Positions 38,551 to 47,723 of a DNA stretch of 64,000 nucleotides are shown piece after piece. Positions within the stretch are counted from its first letter, which is position 1; every line of letters begins with the position of its first letter. The notes beneath the pieces are model-generated. The model saw only the letters and a program-made list of their open reading frames with translations. It ran no database searches and was not told the DNA's origin. Location of the stretch: assembly GCF_900129635.1 (NCBI RefSeq), contig NZ_FSRB01000003.1, positions 1,054,001 through 1,118,000 on the forward strand. The letters run 5' to 3'. The translations under genes were made by a program, and so were the position numbers. This stretch comes from Singulisphaera sp. GP187. GTDB lineage: Bacteria; Planctomycetota; Planctomycetia; Isosphaerales; Isosphaeraceae.

Positions 38551-41500
38551 ATGCTGTACCGCTTCTTTATCGAGCGGCCGATCTTCGCCAATGTCCTCGC
38601 TTACGCCACGATGCTGATCGGCGCGGTCTGCCTGTTCGTGCTGCCGATCGAGCAGTATCCCTCGATCACGCCGCCGACGGTGCAGGTCTCGACCAACTAC
38701 CCAGGGGCCGACGCCGGGGTCCTCTCCGACACCGTCGCCTCCCCGATCGAGCAGGAGGTCAACGGCGTCGAGGGGATGATCTACATGTCATCCACCTGCG
38801 CCAGCGATGGGTCGTACAACCTGACCGTGACCTTCGAGGTCGGCACCAACCTCGACATGGCCCAGGTGCTCGTCCAGAACCGGGTGGCGATCGCCCTGCC
38901 CAAGCTTCCCGAAGAAGTCCAGCGCCAGGGGATCACCACCAAAAAGAAGTCGACCAGCATCATCATGGTCGTTGCCCTCACCTCGACCGACGACAGCTAC
39001 GACAGCCTCTTCCTGAGCAACTACGCCACGTTGCGCGTCAAGGACGTGCTGAGCCGGATCCGCGGGGTCGGCGATATCAATATCTTCGGCAGCAGCAACT
39101 ACGGAATGCGGATCTGGCTCGACCCCGAGAAGCTCAAGGCGCGAAACCTCACGAACCTCGACGTCCTCGACGCGATCCGCGAGCAAAACGTGCAGGTCGC
39201 CGCCGGCCAGATCGGCCAACCCCCCGCGCCCGCCGATCAGGACTTCCAATACACCGTCACGACCTTGGGCCGATTGGCCGACCCCGAGCAGTTCGGCAAC
39301 ATCATCCTCAAGACCGCGCCGACCGAGAAACTCGGCAGCGCCGCCCGGCTGACCCGGGTGAAGGACGTGGCCCGCGTCGAGCTCGGCGGCCAGACCTACG
39401 ACCAGTGGTGCGACGTGGGGGGCAAGCCCGCCGCCGGAGTCGCCGTCTATCAGCTCCCCGGGGCCAACGCCCTCGACGTGGCCACCAAGATCCGCGCGGC
39501 GATGGACGAGCTCAAGAAGTCGTTCCCCCGCGGCCTGGAATACTCGATCCCATTCAACACCACGATCTTCGTCGAAGAATCGATTCATGAAGTGTACAAA
39601 ACCCTGTTCGAGGCAGGGGTCCTGGTCCTGATCGTGATCCTCGTGTTCCTGCAGGATTGGCGGGCGACGCTCGTCCCGGCGACCACAGTCCCGGTCACGA
39701 TCATCGGCGCCTTCGCCGCCATGTACGCGCTCGGCTTCAGCGTCAACATGCTCACCCTGTTCGGCCTGGTGCTCGCCATCGGCATCGTGGTCGACGACGC
39801 CATCGTGATCGTCGAAAACGCGGCGCACCACATCGACCACGACGGCCTCCCTCCCAAGGAAGCCACGATCAAGGCCATGGGCGAAGTGCTCGGACCGGTC
39901 ATCGGGATCACGCTCGTCTTGATGGCCGTGTTCCTGCCGACCGCCTTCCTGGGCGGGATCACGGGGCAGCTCTACCGCCAGTTCGCCCTGACCATTGCCG
40001 CGACCGCGGTCATCAGCGCGATCAACGCGGTGACTCTCAAGCCCGCGCAGTGCGCCACCTATCTGCGCCGGTCCCCGGAACGTCGAAATGCGTTCTACCG
40101 GGGGTTCAACGCCGTGTACGACCGTTGCGAGGCCGTCTACGTCGCGATCGTCCGCGTGTTGCTCCGCCAAACGCTCCTGGTGATGCTCGCCTTTGTGGCC
40201 TTGGTCGCATTGACCGGGTGGTCGTTCACCCGACTGCCCACCGGTTTTCTCCCCACCGAGGACCAAGGCTACGCCATCGTCGGCCTCCAGCTTCCCGACG
40301 CCGCCTCGCAGGCGAGAACCCGCGCGGTGGTCAATCGGGTCGAGTCGATCCTCAAGAAGACGCCGGGAATCGCCACCTGGGTCCAGATCGGCGGCAACTC
40401 GATCCTCGACTCCACGGTCGCCTCGAACGCCGCGACCTTCTTCGTGATCTGGAAGCCCTGGGAAGAACGGAGCGGGCACGACCAGAGCCAGCCAGCGATC
40501 CTGGGCAAGCTCCGGCAACAGTTCCAGGGGATCGAGGAGGCGATCGTCTTCGCCTTCCCTCCGCCGGCCATTCAAGGGCTCGGTGTGGCTGGTGGCTTCC
40601 AGATCCAGCTCGAGGATCGCGGCGGCGTCGGCCTCGCCGAGCTCCAGATGGTCAGCGACGAGATGATCGCCGACGGCAATGCCCAGTCGGGGTTGCGCGC
40701 ACTCAACACGACCTTCCGCGCGGGGGTCCCCCAACTGTTCGCCGACATCGATCGGGTCAAGGCCAAGAGCCTCGACATCCCGCTCAGCGTCATCTTCGGC
40801 ACGCTCCAAGCCTCGCTCGGCTCGGCCTATGTGAACGACTTCAACAAGTTCGGCCGCACCTACCAGGTCCGGGTGCAGGCGGACGAGCGATTCCGCAAGC
40901 GTCCCGAGGACATCAAGCGGCTGGAGGTCCGAGACCAGCGCGGGGACATGATCCCGCTCGGCACGATCGCCACCGTGAAGGAAGCGCTCGGGCCGCAGAT
41001 CATCACCCGCTATAACCTCTACCCCTCGGCGTCGATCACCGGCGAGGCCGCCCCCGGGTTCAGCTCCGGGGAAGCGCTCAGGCTGATGGAACAGATGGCC
41101 GAGGACAAGCTCCCCTCGTCGATGGGATATGAGTGGACCGCGATGTCGTATCAGGAGAAGCTGGTCGGCTCACAGGCGATTTATATTTTCGCCCTCGCGG
41201 TGCTCCTGGTCTATATGGTCTTGGCCGGCCAGTACGAAAGCTGGCTCCTGCCGATCGCCGTGATCCTGGTCGTCCCGCTCGCCCTGCTCGGGACCATGAT
41301 CGCCGTCGCGGCAAGAGGGATGGATGTTAACATCTACACCCAGATTGGCATCGTTCTGATCATTGCCCTGGCGAGCAAGAATGCGATCTTGATCGTCGAG
41401 TTCGCGCGGGATTTACGGCTCCAAGGTCATGGGATCGTCGAGGCCGCCACGCAATCGGCGCGGCTACGGTTCCGGCCGATCTTGATGACCTCGTTCGCGT

Positions 41501-41751
41501 TCATCCTCGGGATCGCTCCGCTCGTGGTCGCCGAGGGGGCCGGAGCCGCGAGTCGCCAGGCGCTCGGCACGGCCGTTTTCGGCGGCATGATCGCGGCGAC
41601 CGTGCTGGCCGTCTTCTTCGTCCCCGTCTTCTACGTGGTGGTCCAAAGGCTCATCGAGTGGCGGAGCGGGCCTCCCGCCTCCACTACCAGTTCGCCCCCA
41701 ACGCCAAACCACGATCCGGCTCCCACACTCCCTGAGCCGCACGAGGCGTGA
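38551..41751 (+). CDS. RND efflux pump inner-membrane transporter (HAE1/AcrB type)
   Basis: This 1066-aa protein has the complete HAE1 layout: MLYRFFIERPIFANVLAYATMLIG at the first helix, two large periplasmic loops, and 12 membrane helices. The proton-relay residues are present: the Asp pair in IGIVVDDAIVIVENA (helix 4) and the Lys in ALASKNAILIVEFARDL (helix 10). It should exchange protons for drugs, dyes or lipophilic compounds with the adaptor encoded 19 nt upstream. No TetR/MarR regulator is adjacent, so how it is controlled is not visible. Confidence 0.96.
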   Translation: MLYRFFIERPIFANVLAYATMLIGAVCLFVLPIEQYPSITPPTVQVSTNYPGADAGVLSDTVASPIEQEVNGVEGMIYMSSTCASDGSYNLTVTFEVGTNLDMAQVLVQNRVAIALPKLPEEVQRQGITTKKKSTSIIMVVALTSTDDSYDSLFLSNYATLRVKDVLSRIRGVGDINIFGSSNYGMRIWLDPEKLKARNLTNLDVLDAIREQNVQVAAGQIGQPPAPADQDFQYTVTTLGRLADPEQFGNIILKTAPTEKLGSAARLTRVKDVARVELGGQTYDQWCDVGGKPAAGVAVYQLPGANALDVATKIRAAMDELKKSFPRGLEYSIPFNTTIFVEESIHEVYKTLFEAGVLVLIVILVFLQDWRATLVPATTVPVTIIGAFAAMYALGFSVNMLTLFGLVLAIGIVVDDAIVIVENAAHHIDHDGLPPKEATIKAMGEVLGPVIGITLVLMAVFLPTAFLGGITGQLYRQFALTIAATAVISAINAVTLKPAQCATYLRRSPERRNAFYRGFNAVYDRCEAVYVAIVRVLLRQTLLVMLAFVALVALTGWSFTRLPTGFLPTEDQGYAIVGLQLPDAASQARTRAVVNRVESILKKTPGIATWVQIGGNSILDSTVASNAATFFVIWKPWEERSGHDQSQPAILGKLRQQFQGIEEAIVFAFPPPAIQGLGVAGGFQIQLEDRGGVGLAELQMVSDEMIADGNAQSGLRALNTTFRAGVPQLFADIDRVKAKSLDIPLSVIFGTLQASLGSAYVNDFNKFGRTYQVRVQADERFRKRPEDIKRLEVRDQRGDMIPLGTIATVKEALGPQIITRYNLYPSASITGEAAPGFSSGEALRLMEQMAEDKLPSSMGYEWTAMSYQEKLVGSQAIYIFALAVLLVYMVLAGQYESWLLPIAVILVVPLALLGTMIAVAARGMDVNIYTQIGIVLIIALASKNAILIVEFARDLRLQGHGIVEAATQSARLRFRPILMTSFAFILGIAPLVVAEGAGAASRQALGTAVFGGMIAATVLAVFFVPVFYVVVQRLIEWRSGPPASTTSSPPTPNHDPAPTLPEPHEA

Positions 41752-41875
41752 ACCAACTTCACCGCTTCCCGCCGGCCAAATGGCGGCGACGATTCGCCTG
41801 ATGATATTTGCAAAATTTAATTGTCGGCATTTTCCAACACCAATGCTTGAACGGTTGTCGGGAAAGAAGAAGAAT

Positions 41876-43291
41876 ATGACCAACCCGGAAAACTACGACG
41901 TGGTGGTGCTTGGCAGCGGCGAGGCGGGCAAGTACCTCGCCTGGACCCTCGCGTCGAAAGGGAAGCGTGTGGTCGTCATCGAACGACGCTTTATCGGCGG
42001 CTCTTGCCCCAACATCGCCTGTCTCCCGAGCAAGAACGTCATTCACAGCGCAAAGGTCGTCTCCTATTTCCGAAGGGCCGCTGAGTTCGGGATCGACGCG
42101 GGCGACTGGAAAGTCGCGATGCCCGGCGTGCGCGAGCGCAAGCGGACGATGGTCGACGGGTTGGTCGCGATGCACCTCGACAAGTTCAAGGCCAGCGGCG
42201 CAGAGCTCCTCCTGGGGGAGGGACGGTTCGTCTCGCCCAAGACGGTCGAAGTGACCCTCCCCGACGGCGGGACTCGTGTCGTGCGCGGGGACATCGTTGT
42301 GGTCAACACCGGGACGCGGGCGCGGATCGACCCGATTCCGGGCCTCAGCATGGCGCGGCCCTTGACGCACATCGAGGCCCTCGATCTGGACCAGGTCCCC
42401 GAGCACCTCCTGATCCTGGGAGGGGGATTCGTCGGCTTGGAGCTGGCCCAGGCTTTCCGCCGCCTGGGGAGTCACGTAACCATCGTTGAGCGCAACGGGC
42501 GGCTGGCCCACCGGGAGGACCGGGACGTCTCCGTAGCTCTCCAGGAACTCTTCCGCGACGAGGGGATCAAGATTGTCACGGATACGAGCGTCGACCGAGT
42601 GGCGGGGCTGTCCGGTGGGTCGGTGACGCTGCACGCGACCCGGGATGAGGCCGAGATCACGATTGAGGGAAGCCATCTCCTGGTGGCGAGTGGGCGGGTG
42701 CCGAACACGGATGGCATCGGCCTGGAGCACGCCGGGGTCGAGACCGATGCCCGCGGTTTCGTGAAGGTCGACGAGCGGCTCCAGACGACGGCGGCGGAGG
42801 TGTGGGCGGTGGGCGACTGCGCCGGCAGTCCGCAGTTCACCCACATCGGCTTCGACGACTTCCGCGTCGTGCGCGATCAGCTCGCGGGCGGCCACCGCGT
42901 GACGACCGGCCGACCGGTTCCGTCCTGTTTGTTCACGGACCCGGAACTAGCCCGGATCGGCCTCAGCGAAACCGAGGCGCAAAATCGCGGCATCGCCTAC
43001 CGCCTCGCCAAGCTTCCCATGGCGGCGGTGCTCCGGACGCGCACCCTCTCCGAGACTCGTGGATTCATGAAAGCACTGATCGAGGCGGAAGGCGACCGGA
43101 TCCTTGGCTTCACCATGTTCGGCGCCGAGGCCGGGGAAATGATGGCCATCGTCCAGCTCGCCATGAGCGCAGGCCTTCCCTATACCGTCCTGCGGGATTC
43201 GATCCTGACCCACCCCACGATGGCGGAAGGACTCGGCTCACTCTTCGCAGGCGTGCCCGCCGAACCAACAGCAAACGTCGGAACACATTAG
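41876..43291 (+). CDS. FAD-dependent pyridine nucleotide-disulfide oxidoreductase
   Basis: This 471-aa protein belongs with dihydrolipoyl dehydrogenase and mercuric reductase. It has the FAD motif VVVLGSGEAGKYLAW, redox centre GGSCPNIACLPSKN (Cys-x4-Cys with Pro-Asn-Ile-Ala between), the NAD(P) motif ILGGGFVGLELAQAFRRLG, the FAD-binding VWAVGDCAG, and a dimerisation domain with ILTHPTMAEGL near the end (the His that serves the disulfide). CPNIAC rather than CLNVGC places it in the FAD-containing-oxidoreductase/MerA-like branch with unknown substrate. ATG 41876 is preferred over upstream options. It has no lipoyl or HMA domain and no 2-oxoacid dehydrogenase genes nearby. Confidence 0.9.
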   Translation: MTNPENYDVVVLGSGEAGKYLAWTLASKGKRVVVIERRFIGGSCPNIACLPSKNVIHSAKVVSYFRRAAEFGIDAGDWKVAMPGVRERKRTMVDGLVAMHLDKFKASGAELLLGEGRFVSPKTVEVTLPDGGTRVVRGDIVVVNTGTRARIDPIPGLSMARPLTHIEALDLDQVPEHLLILGGGFVGLELAQAFRRLGSHVTIVERNGRLAHREDRDVSVALQELFRDEGIKIVTDTSVDRVAGLSGGSVTLHATRDEAEITIEGSHLLVASGRVPNTDGIGLEHAGVETDARGFVKVDERLQTTAAEVWAVGDCAGSPQFTHIGFDDFRVVRDQLAGGHRVTTGRPVPSCLFTDPELARIGLSETEAQNRGIAYRLAKLPMAAVLRTRTLSETRGFMKALIEAEGDRILGFTMFGAEAGEMMAIVQLAMSAGLPYTVLRDSILTHPTMAEGLGSLFAGVPAEPTANVGTH

Positions 43292-43411
43292 GATCCTGAC
43301 TGCTGGCCCGATGAGCACTTGTTGCCGGCTTTCCCCTGGGCAACGGAACGGCATGACGCGACCGCATTCTCCAGGCGAGCGATTTTCCCAGCTCCACTGC
43401 AATGCGGCGTC

Positions 43412-43490
43412 AAAAAAAAGACAGAAGGCCGACGCTCCCCGCTCGCCTGCTGAGAAGGCGAGCGAATTCCCCGGGCGAGCGAGGAGCGAC
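43412..43490 (-). terminator. Terminator of the transaldolase gene
   Basis: On the minus strand a nested hairpin (inner stem CGCTCGCCT/AGGCGAGCG at 43440-43464, outer GACGCTCC arms) is followed by eight T (43412-43419), starting 10 nt after the stop at 43500. Confidence 0.75.
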
Positions 43491-43499
43491 GACGACGAC

Positions 43500-44474
43500 T
43501 TAGCTTCCCACCTTCTGGGTCACCTTCGACTGGGCGTACTTCTCGAGCTTGCGGGCATCGGCGTAGAACTTACGAATGCCATCGCTCAGCTTCTCGACGG
43601 CCATCGCGTCTTCGTTGTGCATCCAGCGGAAGGTCTTCTCGTCGAGGTGGATCTTGGCGTCCTTGCTCTCCTGGGCCGACTCGGGCGAGAGTCGACGGGT
43701 CAGCTCGCCTTCGGTCTCGCCAAGTTTCGCGAGCAGGTCGGTGCTGATGGTCAAGAGGTCGCAGCCGGCCAGGAGGGTGATCTGCTCGACCTTGCGGAAG
43801 CTCGCACCCATCACCTGGGTCTGATAGCCGTACTTCTTGTAGTACTGATAGATCCGGGTCACGGACTCGACCCCCGGATCCTCGTTGGGAGCAATGTCGG
43901 CGACCCCTTGGTCTTTCTTGTACCAGTCGTAGATCCGACCGACGAACGGCGAGATCAAGGTCACGCCGGCCTCAGCGCAGGCGACCGCCTGAGCGAAGCT
44001 GAAGAGCAGGGTCAGGTTGCAGTGGATTCCCTCGCGTTCGAGCTTCTCGGCCGCGCGAATCCCTTCCCAGGTGCTGGCCACCTTGATCAAGACCCGCTTG
44101 CGATCCACGCCGGCCTGCTCGTAGAGCGCGATCAGCCGATGGGCCTTGGCGATCGTCCGCTCGGTATCGAAGCTCAGTCCCGCATCCACTTCGGTCGAGA
44201 CCCGGCCGGGAATGATTTTGAGGATCTCACGGCCGAACCCCACAAACAGGTGGTCCATGAAGGCTTCGGTCTGCGCGGCGTGATCGCCCCCTTCCTCGGC
44301 GGCGTCCTGAAGCGCCTGCTCGACCAGGTGGGCGTACTCCGCCTGCTTCGCGGCGTTGAACAGCAACGAGGGGTTGGTCGTCGCGTCCTGGGGCTTGAAC
44401 TTGGCGATCGAGTTGATGTCCCCAGTATCGGCGACAACGGTGGTGTACTTCTTGAGTGATTCCAAGAGCGACAT
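43500..44474 (-). CDS. tal: Transaldolase
   Basis: This 324-aa classical (subfamily 1, TalB-type) transaldolase transfers dihydroxyacetone between sedoheptulose-7-P and glyceraldehyde-3-P in the pentose phosphate pathway. Features: DATTNPSLLF near 30-39, GRVSTEVDAGLSFDTE, Schiff-base K131 in VLIKVASTWEG, NLTLLFSFAQAVACAEAGVTLISPFVGRIYDW and VMGASFRKVEQI. The sequence is full length with a standard ATG. It is a single-gene unit closed by a strong terminator. Confidence 0.97.
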   Translation of the reverse strand: MSLLESLKKYTTVVADTGDINSIAKFKPQDATTNPSLLFNAAKQAEYAHLVEQALQDAAEEGGDHAAQTEAFMDHLFVGFGREILKIIPGRVSTEVDAGLSFDTERTIAKAHRLIALYEQAGVDRKRVLIKVASTWEGIRAAEKLEREGIHCNLTLLFSFAQAVACAEAGVTLISPFVGRIYDWYKKDQGVADIAPNEDPGVESVTRIYQYYKKYGYQTQVMGASFRKVEQITLLAGCDLLTISTDLLAKLGETEGELTRRLSPESAQESKDAKIHLDEKTFRWMHNEDAMAVEKLSDGIRKFYADARKLEKYAQSKVTQKVGS

Positions 44475-44605
44475 GACGGTTTCCTTCGGGAGTGATGACC
44501 TCGTCGAACCTCCATTCTACTAGATGCCGCCGGGAAGCGGCCAGCCGCGTTGGCAAGGTGAGCGAGGAAACGTTTGTCCATGCACCCGAACGCCTGCACT
44601 CGACG

Positions 44606-44662
44606 AAAAAAAGCGGACCGGCGGACGGGGCATGGGTTCCACCGGCCCGCCCGCGGTCCGCT
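44606..44662 (-). terminator. Terminator of the Gfo/Idh/MocA gene
   Basis: On the minus strand AGCGGACCGCGGGCGG pairs imperfectly with CCGCCGGTCCGCT and is followed by seven T, 39 nt after the stop at 44701. Confidence 0.85.
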
Positions 44663-44700
44663 TGATGGCAATCAGGAACATCGCATCGAAACCGGCGGAT

Positions 44701-45966
44701 TCAGATCGTGTAGGGTGCGCGATGCGGCCGGGAGACCATGGCCGCCGCCTCGTCATCGCCGACGATCCGTTCGGCGGCCGGATCCCACTGGATCTTGCGA
44801 CCGAGGCGAATCGCGATGTTCCCGAGGTGACAGATCGTCGCGCTCCGGTGTCCGATCTCGACGTCGCAGACCGGCTTCTTGCGGCTCTTCACGCTGTCGA
44901 GGAAATTCTGATAGTGGTTCGTGCTCTCGTAGAGATGAACGTCGCTCGCGGAAAGAGGGGTCTCGAGGATCGTGGACGGAGTGCTCTTCTTCTTGCCGCG
45001 ATCGACGTAGAGCGTCCCTTCGGAGCCGGTGAACGTGGTCCCGCCGGGAATATCTTTCTGGGCCTGGCCGATGATCAAGGTCACACCGTTGGCATAGGTG
45101 TGGGTGACCCGGCAACTGTTGGGGACCTCGAACTTGTGCTCGGGATCGTAGGTGGCGGTCGCCTCGGTCGCGATCGGGCCGGTATCGTCGGTCCCCAGGC
45201 CCCACTGGGCGATGTCGATGTTGTGGGCGCCGAAGTTGGTCATCTGGCCGCCCGAGTAGTCCCAGAAGAAGCGGAACAGATAGTGAACATGCTTCGAGTT
45301 ATAGGGACGGAGCGGGGCGGGGCCAAGCCAGCGGTCGTAGTTGAGGTGCGGGGGCGGGGTCGAGTCGGCAACGGCCTTGCCGTCGAAGTTCACCTCGGGG
45401 ATCCCGACCAGGACCTTTTGAACCTTGCCGATCCGGCCCGACCGGACCAGTTCGCAGACCTCGCGGAACCCGGGCGATGAGCGCTGTTGCGACCCGGTCT
45501 GGACGATCCGGTTGTTGGTCCGCGCGGCCTCGACCATCTTCCGGCCTTCGCTGATCGTCAGCGAAAGCGGCTTCTCGCAATAGACGTCCTTGCCGGCCTG
45601 GCAGGCATGGATTTCCATGAGCGCGTGCCAGTGGTCGGGGGTCGAAATGACGACGGCGTCGATGTCTTTCCGATCGAGAAGCTTGCGATAGTCGTCATAG
45701 CCGTCACACTTGTTTTTATGGGCTTTCTCGACCTTCTCGACCGCCTCCCCCAGGAACCGGGTGTCAACGTCGCAGATCGCGGCGGGGGTGGTGAGCTTCA
45801 AGAAGGCGTTGAGGTTGGCCGTTCCCTGGTTGCGGACCCCGATGTGCCCCGTGATGACCCGCTCGTTCGCCCCGAAGACGCTGCGCGGGAGGATCGTCGG
45901 AATCGCCAAGGTGGCCGTGGCGGCCGTGAGGAACTGCCGGCGACTGGAATGTGCACGAATTGACAT
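44701..45966 (-). CDS. Tat-exported Gfo/Idh/MocA family oxidoreductase
   Basis: This 421-aa protein starts with a twin-arginine signal (SSRRQFLTAATATLAIPTILP), then a Rossmann domain (ITGHIGVRNQGTANLNAFL) and the family signature DVYCEKPLSLTISEG with the catalytic Lys of EKP. The C-terminal half is an alpha/beta substrate domain (FWDYSGGQMTNFGAHNIDIAQWGLG). NAD(P) is bound in the cytoplasm before export in such proteins. Exported members are numerous in planctomycetes and act on sugars or sugar acids; substrate unknown. ATG 45966 has AAAGG 5 nt upstream; frames reaching 46086 lie outside the Tat signal. Confidence 0.93.
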   Translation of the reverse strand: MSIRAHSSRRQFLTAATATLAIPTILPRSVFGANERVITGHIGVRNQGTANLNAFLKLTTPAAICDVDTRFLGEAVEKVEKAHKNKCDGYDDYRKLLDRKDIDAVVISTPDHWHALMEIHACQAGKDVYCEKPLSLTISEGRKMVEAARTNNRIVQTGSQQRSSPGFREVCELVRSGRIGKVQKVLVGIPEVNFDGKAVADSTPPPHLNYDRWLGPAPLRPYNSKHVHYLFRFFWDYSGGQMTNFGAHNIDIAQWGLGTDDTGPIATEATATYDPEHKFEVPNSCRVTHTYANGVTLIIGQAQKDIPGGTTFTGSEGTLYVDRGKKKSTPSTILETPLSASDVHLYESTNHYQNFLDSVKSRKKPVCDVEIGHRSATICHLGNIAIRLGRKIQWDPAAERIVGDDEAAAMVSRPHRAPYTI

Positions 45967-46176
45967 AAACACCTTTCGGGGCAACAGTTCGAGAGTCATG
46001 GGATCAGAGGGCGGGGCCGACGACCGACCATCCTCGGCCCCACAATATGACCGGATGGACCGGGCCCCACCCGACAAGAGCGGCAAACGTCTCTTTGATG
46101 TCTCGGGATTTCGCTAGTGTTTCCCACGGGCGCACCCGTTGCAAGAGGGGAGACGCCCGTTCCTCGGACGCGAGGA

Positions 46177-47298
46177 TCAGTAGGTCCGGCCGAGCGACTT
46201 GACGATGGCGCGACGGACTTCCAGCGGGTCGAACGCGCCGACCTTGCGGTACACGATCTTGCCCCCGGGCTCGATCAACAAGGTATACGGGATCGGGCCG
46301 GGCCATTCCTTGTCGAGCGACTCGGCAAAGTGGTCACGATCCTTGGTCTCGAGCAAATAGTTGGTGGCCGCGACGTGGTGTTTCCGGAGGACGTCCCCCG
46401 CGTCTTCCTTCTTCTCGGGCTCGTCGATACTGATGGTCACGAGCCGGAAGTTACGGTTGCGGTACATCCGGTTGATCGTGACCAGCTCGGGCAACTCAGC
46501 CACACAAGGGCCGCACCAGGTCGCCCAGAGATTGACGAGCAGCAGATTCTTCCCGTCGTTTTTGACGAGCTTCGCCACCGCCGCATCGTCGATCGCGTCG
46601 AGCGTCACCGGCTCTGCGTCCCACTTCGCCAGCGACTCCACCGCGCTGGCCCGCTTGTCGGACCACTTGGTCGAGCAGCCGGCGACCCGCGTCTTCTCAA
46701 CCGGCACCGGCGTGCCCGCGAGCAAGGCGTCGACCGCGTTGCGGGCATCGTGCGACTTCACGGTCTTGACTTCGGAGTCGTCGAACCGGCCCACATAGCG
46801 CAGCGTTCGCTTGGCGTCGAAGATGTAGACATGGGGGGTCGCGAGCACCCCGTAGGCCTTGGCCGTGGCTTGGGTCTCGCCGTCATAGAGGTACGGATAC
46901 GGATAGCCGGCCTCCTTGGCACGCAGCTTCATATCCTCGAACGAGTCTCCCAGGTCGGTGTAGCCGAGCTCGTCGAGCCGGACCGCCTTGTCGTCGTTGG
47001 GCGAGATCGCGACCAGGGCGACCCCTTTGTCGCGGTAGTCGGTGGTGAGCTTCGCCAGCCGACCTTCATAGGCTTGCGCGGTCGGGCAATGGTTGCAGGT
47101 GAAAACCACGACCAGCACCTTGGCCTCGGCAAAATCCTTCAAGCTGTACGTTTTGCCGTCCACCCCCGGCAACCGGAAGTCAGGGGCTTCGGCGCCGATC
47201 GCCAAGGTTTTCAATCCAGGGGGATCCGCCACCGCCAGACCCACGGTGCCACCGAGCAACAAGACCGTCATCAACCCATACGTGCTGGCTCGAATCAT
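46177..47298 (-). CDS. Exported two-domain redoxin (AhpC/TSA-type plus TlpA-type)
   Basis: This 373-aa protein has a signal peptide (1-24). The first domain (about 35-190) is a peroxiredoxin-like redoxin: APDFRLPGVDGKTYSLKDFAEAKVLVVVFTCNHCPTAQ, with a CNHC pair. The second (about 245-370) is a thioredoxin/TlpA domain with LLLVNLWATWCGPCVAELPEL, active site CGPC. Fusion of two redoxin folds in one exported protein suggests thiol-disulfide exchange outside the cytoplasm, perhaps with an internal electron relay. It stands 211 nt downstream of the Gfo/Idh/MocA gene start, on the same strand. Confidence 0.9.
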   Translation of the reverse strand: MIRASTYGLMTVLLLGGTVGLAVADPPGLKTLAIGAEAPDFRLPGVDGKTYSLKDFAEAKVLVVVFTCNHCPTAQAYEGRLAKLTTDYRDKGVALVAISPNDDKAVRLDELGYTDLGDSFEDMKLRAKEAGYPYPYLYDGETQATAKAYGVLATPHVYIFDAKRTLRYVGRFDDSEVKTVKSHDARNAVDALLAGTPVPVEKTRVAGCSTKWSDKRASAVESLAKWDAEPVTLDAIDDAAVAKLVKNDGKNLLLVNLWATWCGPCVAELPELVTINRMYRNRNFRLVTISIDEPEKKEDAGDVLRKHHVAATNYLLETKDRDHFAESLDKEWPGPIPYTLLIEPGGKIVYRKVGAFDPLEVRRAIVKSLGRTY

Positions 47299-47723
47299 CG
47301 TCTCGCACTCCCTCTTGTGAGTGTGTGTCTTGGATCAGGATCTGGCTCAAGCCGGTATTGTGTCACCCCACCGATGGGCTGCCAAGGGCCGAGTCCGGTT
47401 CCTCAAATCCCCGACGAAAGGAGCGATCTCAAGGGGATGCCTGACCGCGTGCGTGGTCTGATCAAAATGACAGTCGGCGTCGCCAATGATCAGGATCGGA
47501 GCCTCGACACCCCTGAGAACCGGACGCTCCCCAACCGAGGCTGGAACGCTCAGGGCTGGCATTTCGGGACCGAATTCGCCATAATTGCTTCACTCTTGAG
47601 CCGGAGGATTGCACCAGGACATCCTCTAGGAATCGACTCCGGCGAATTCGCGTGGTCGTCCTGCCGCTCTTGTTCACGGTTCCAACCAGCCCAGTCGACC
47701 TCTCCTTGATCCACGGTGCCCCG
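47299..47723. other. Divergent intergenic region, no gene seen
   Basis: These 425 bases lie between the redoxin gene (-) and the DUF1553 gene (+). A rightward open frame reaching into the DUF1553 signal peptide lacks a ribosome site and domain matches. No promoter motif stood out. Confidence 0.4.

Noticed and set aside
38788..40809. Leftward 673-codon open frame inside the RND pump gene
   Set aside because: Antisense to conserved AcrB-type sequence with its proton-relay residues; Asp/Glu/Arg-rich shadow composition.
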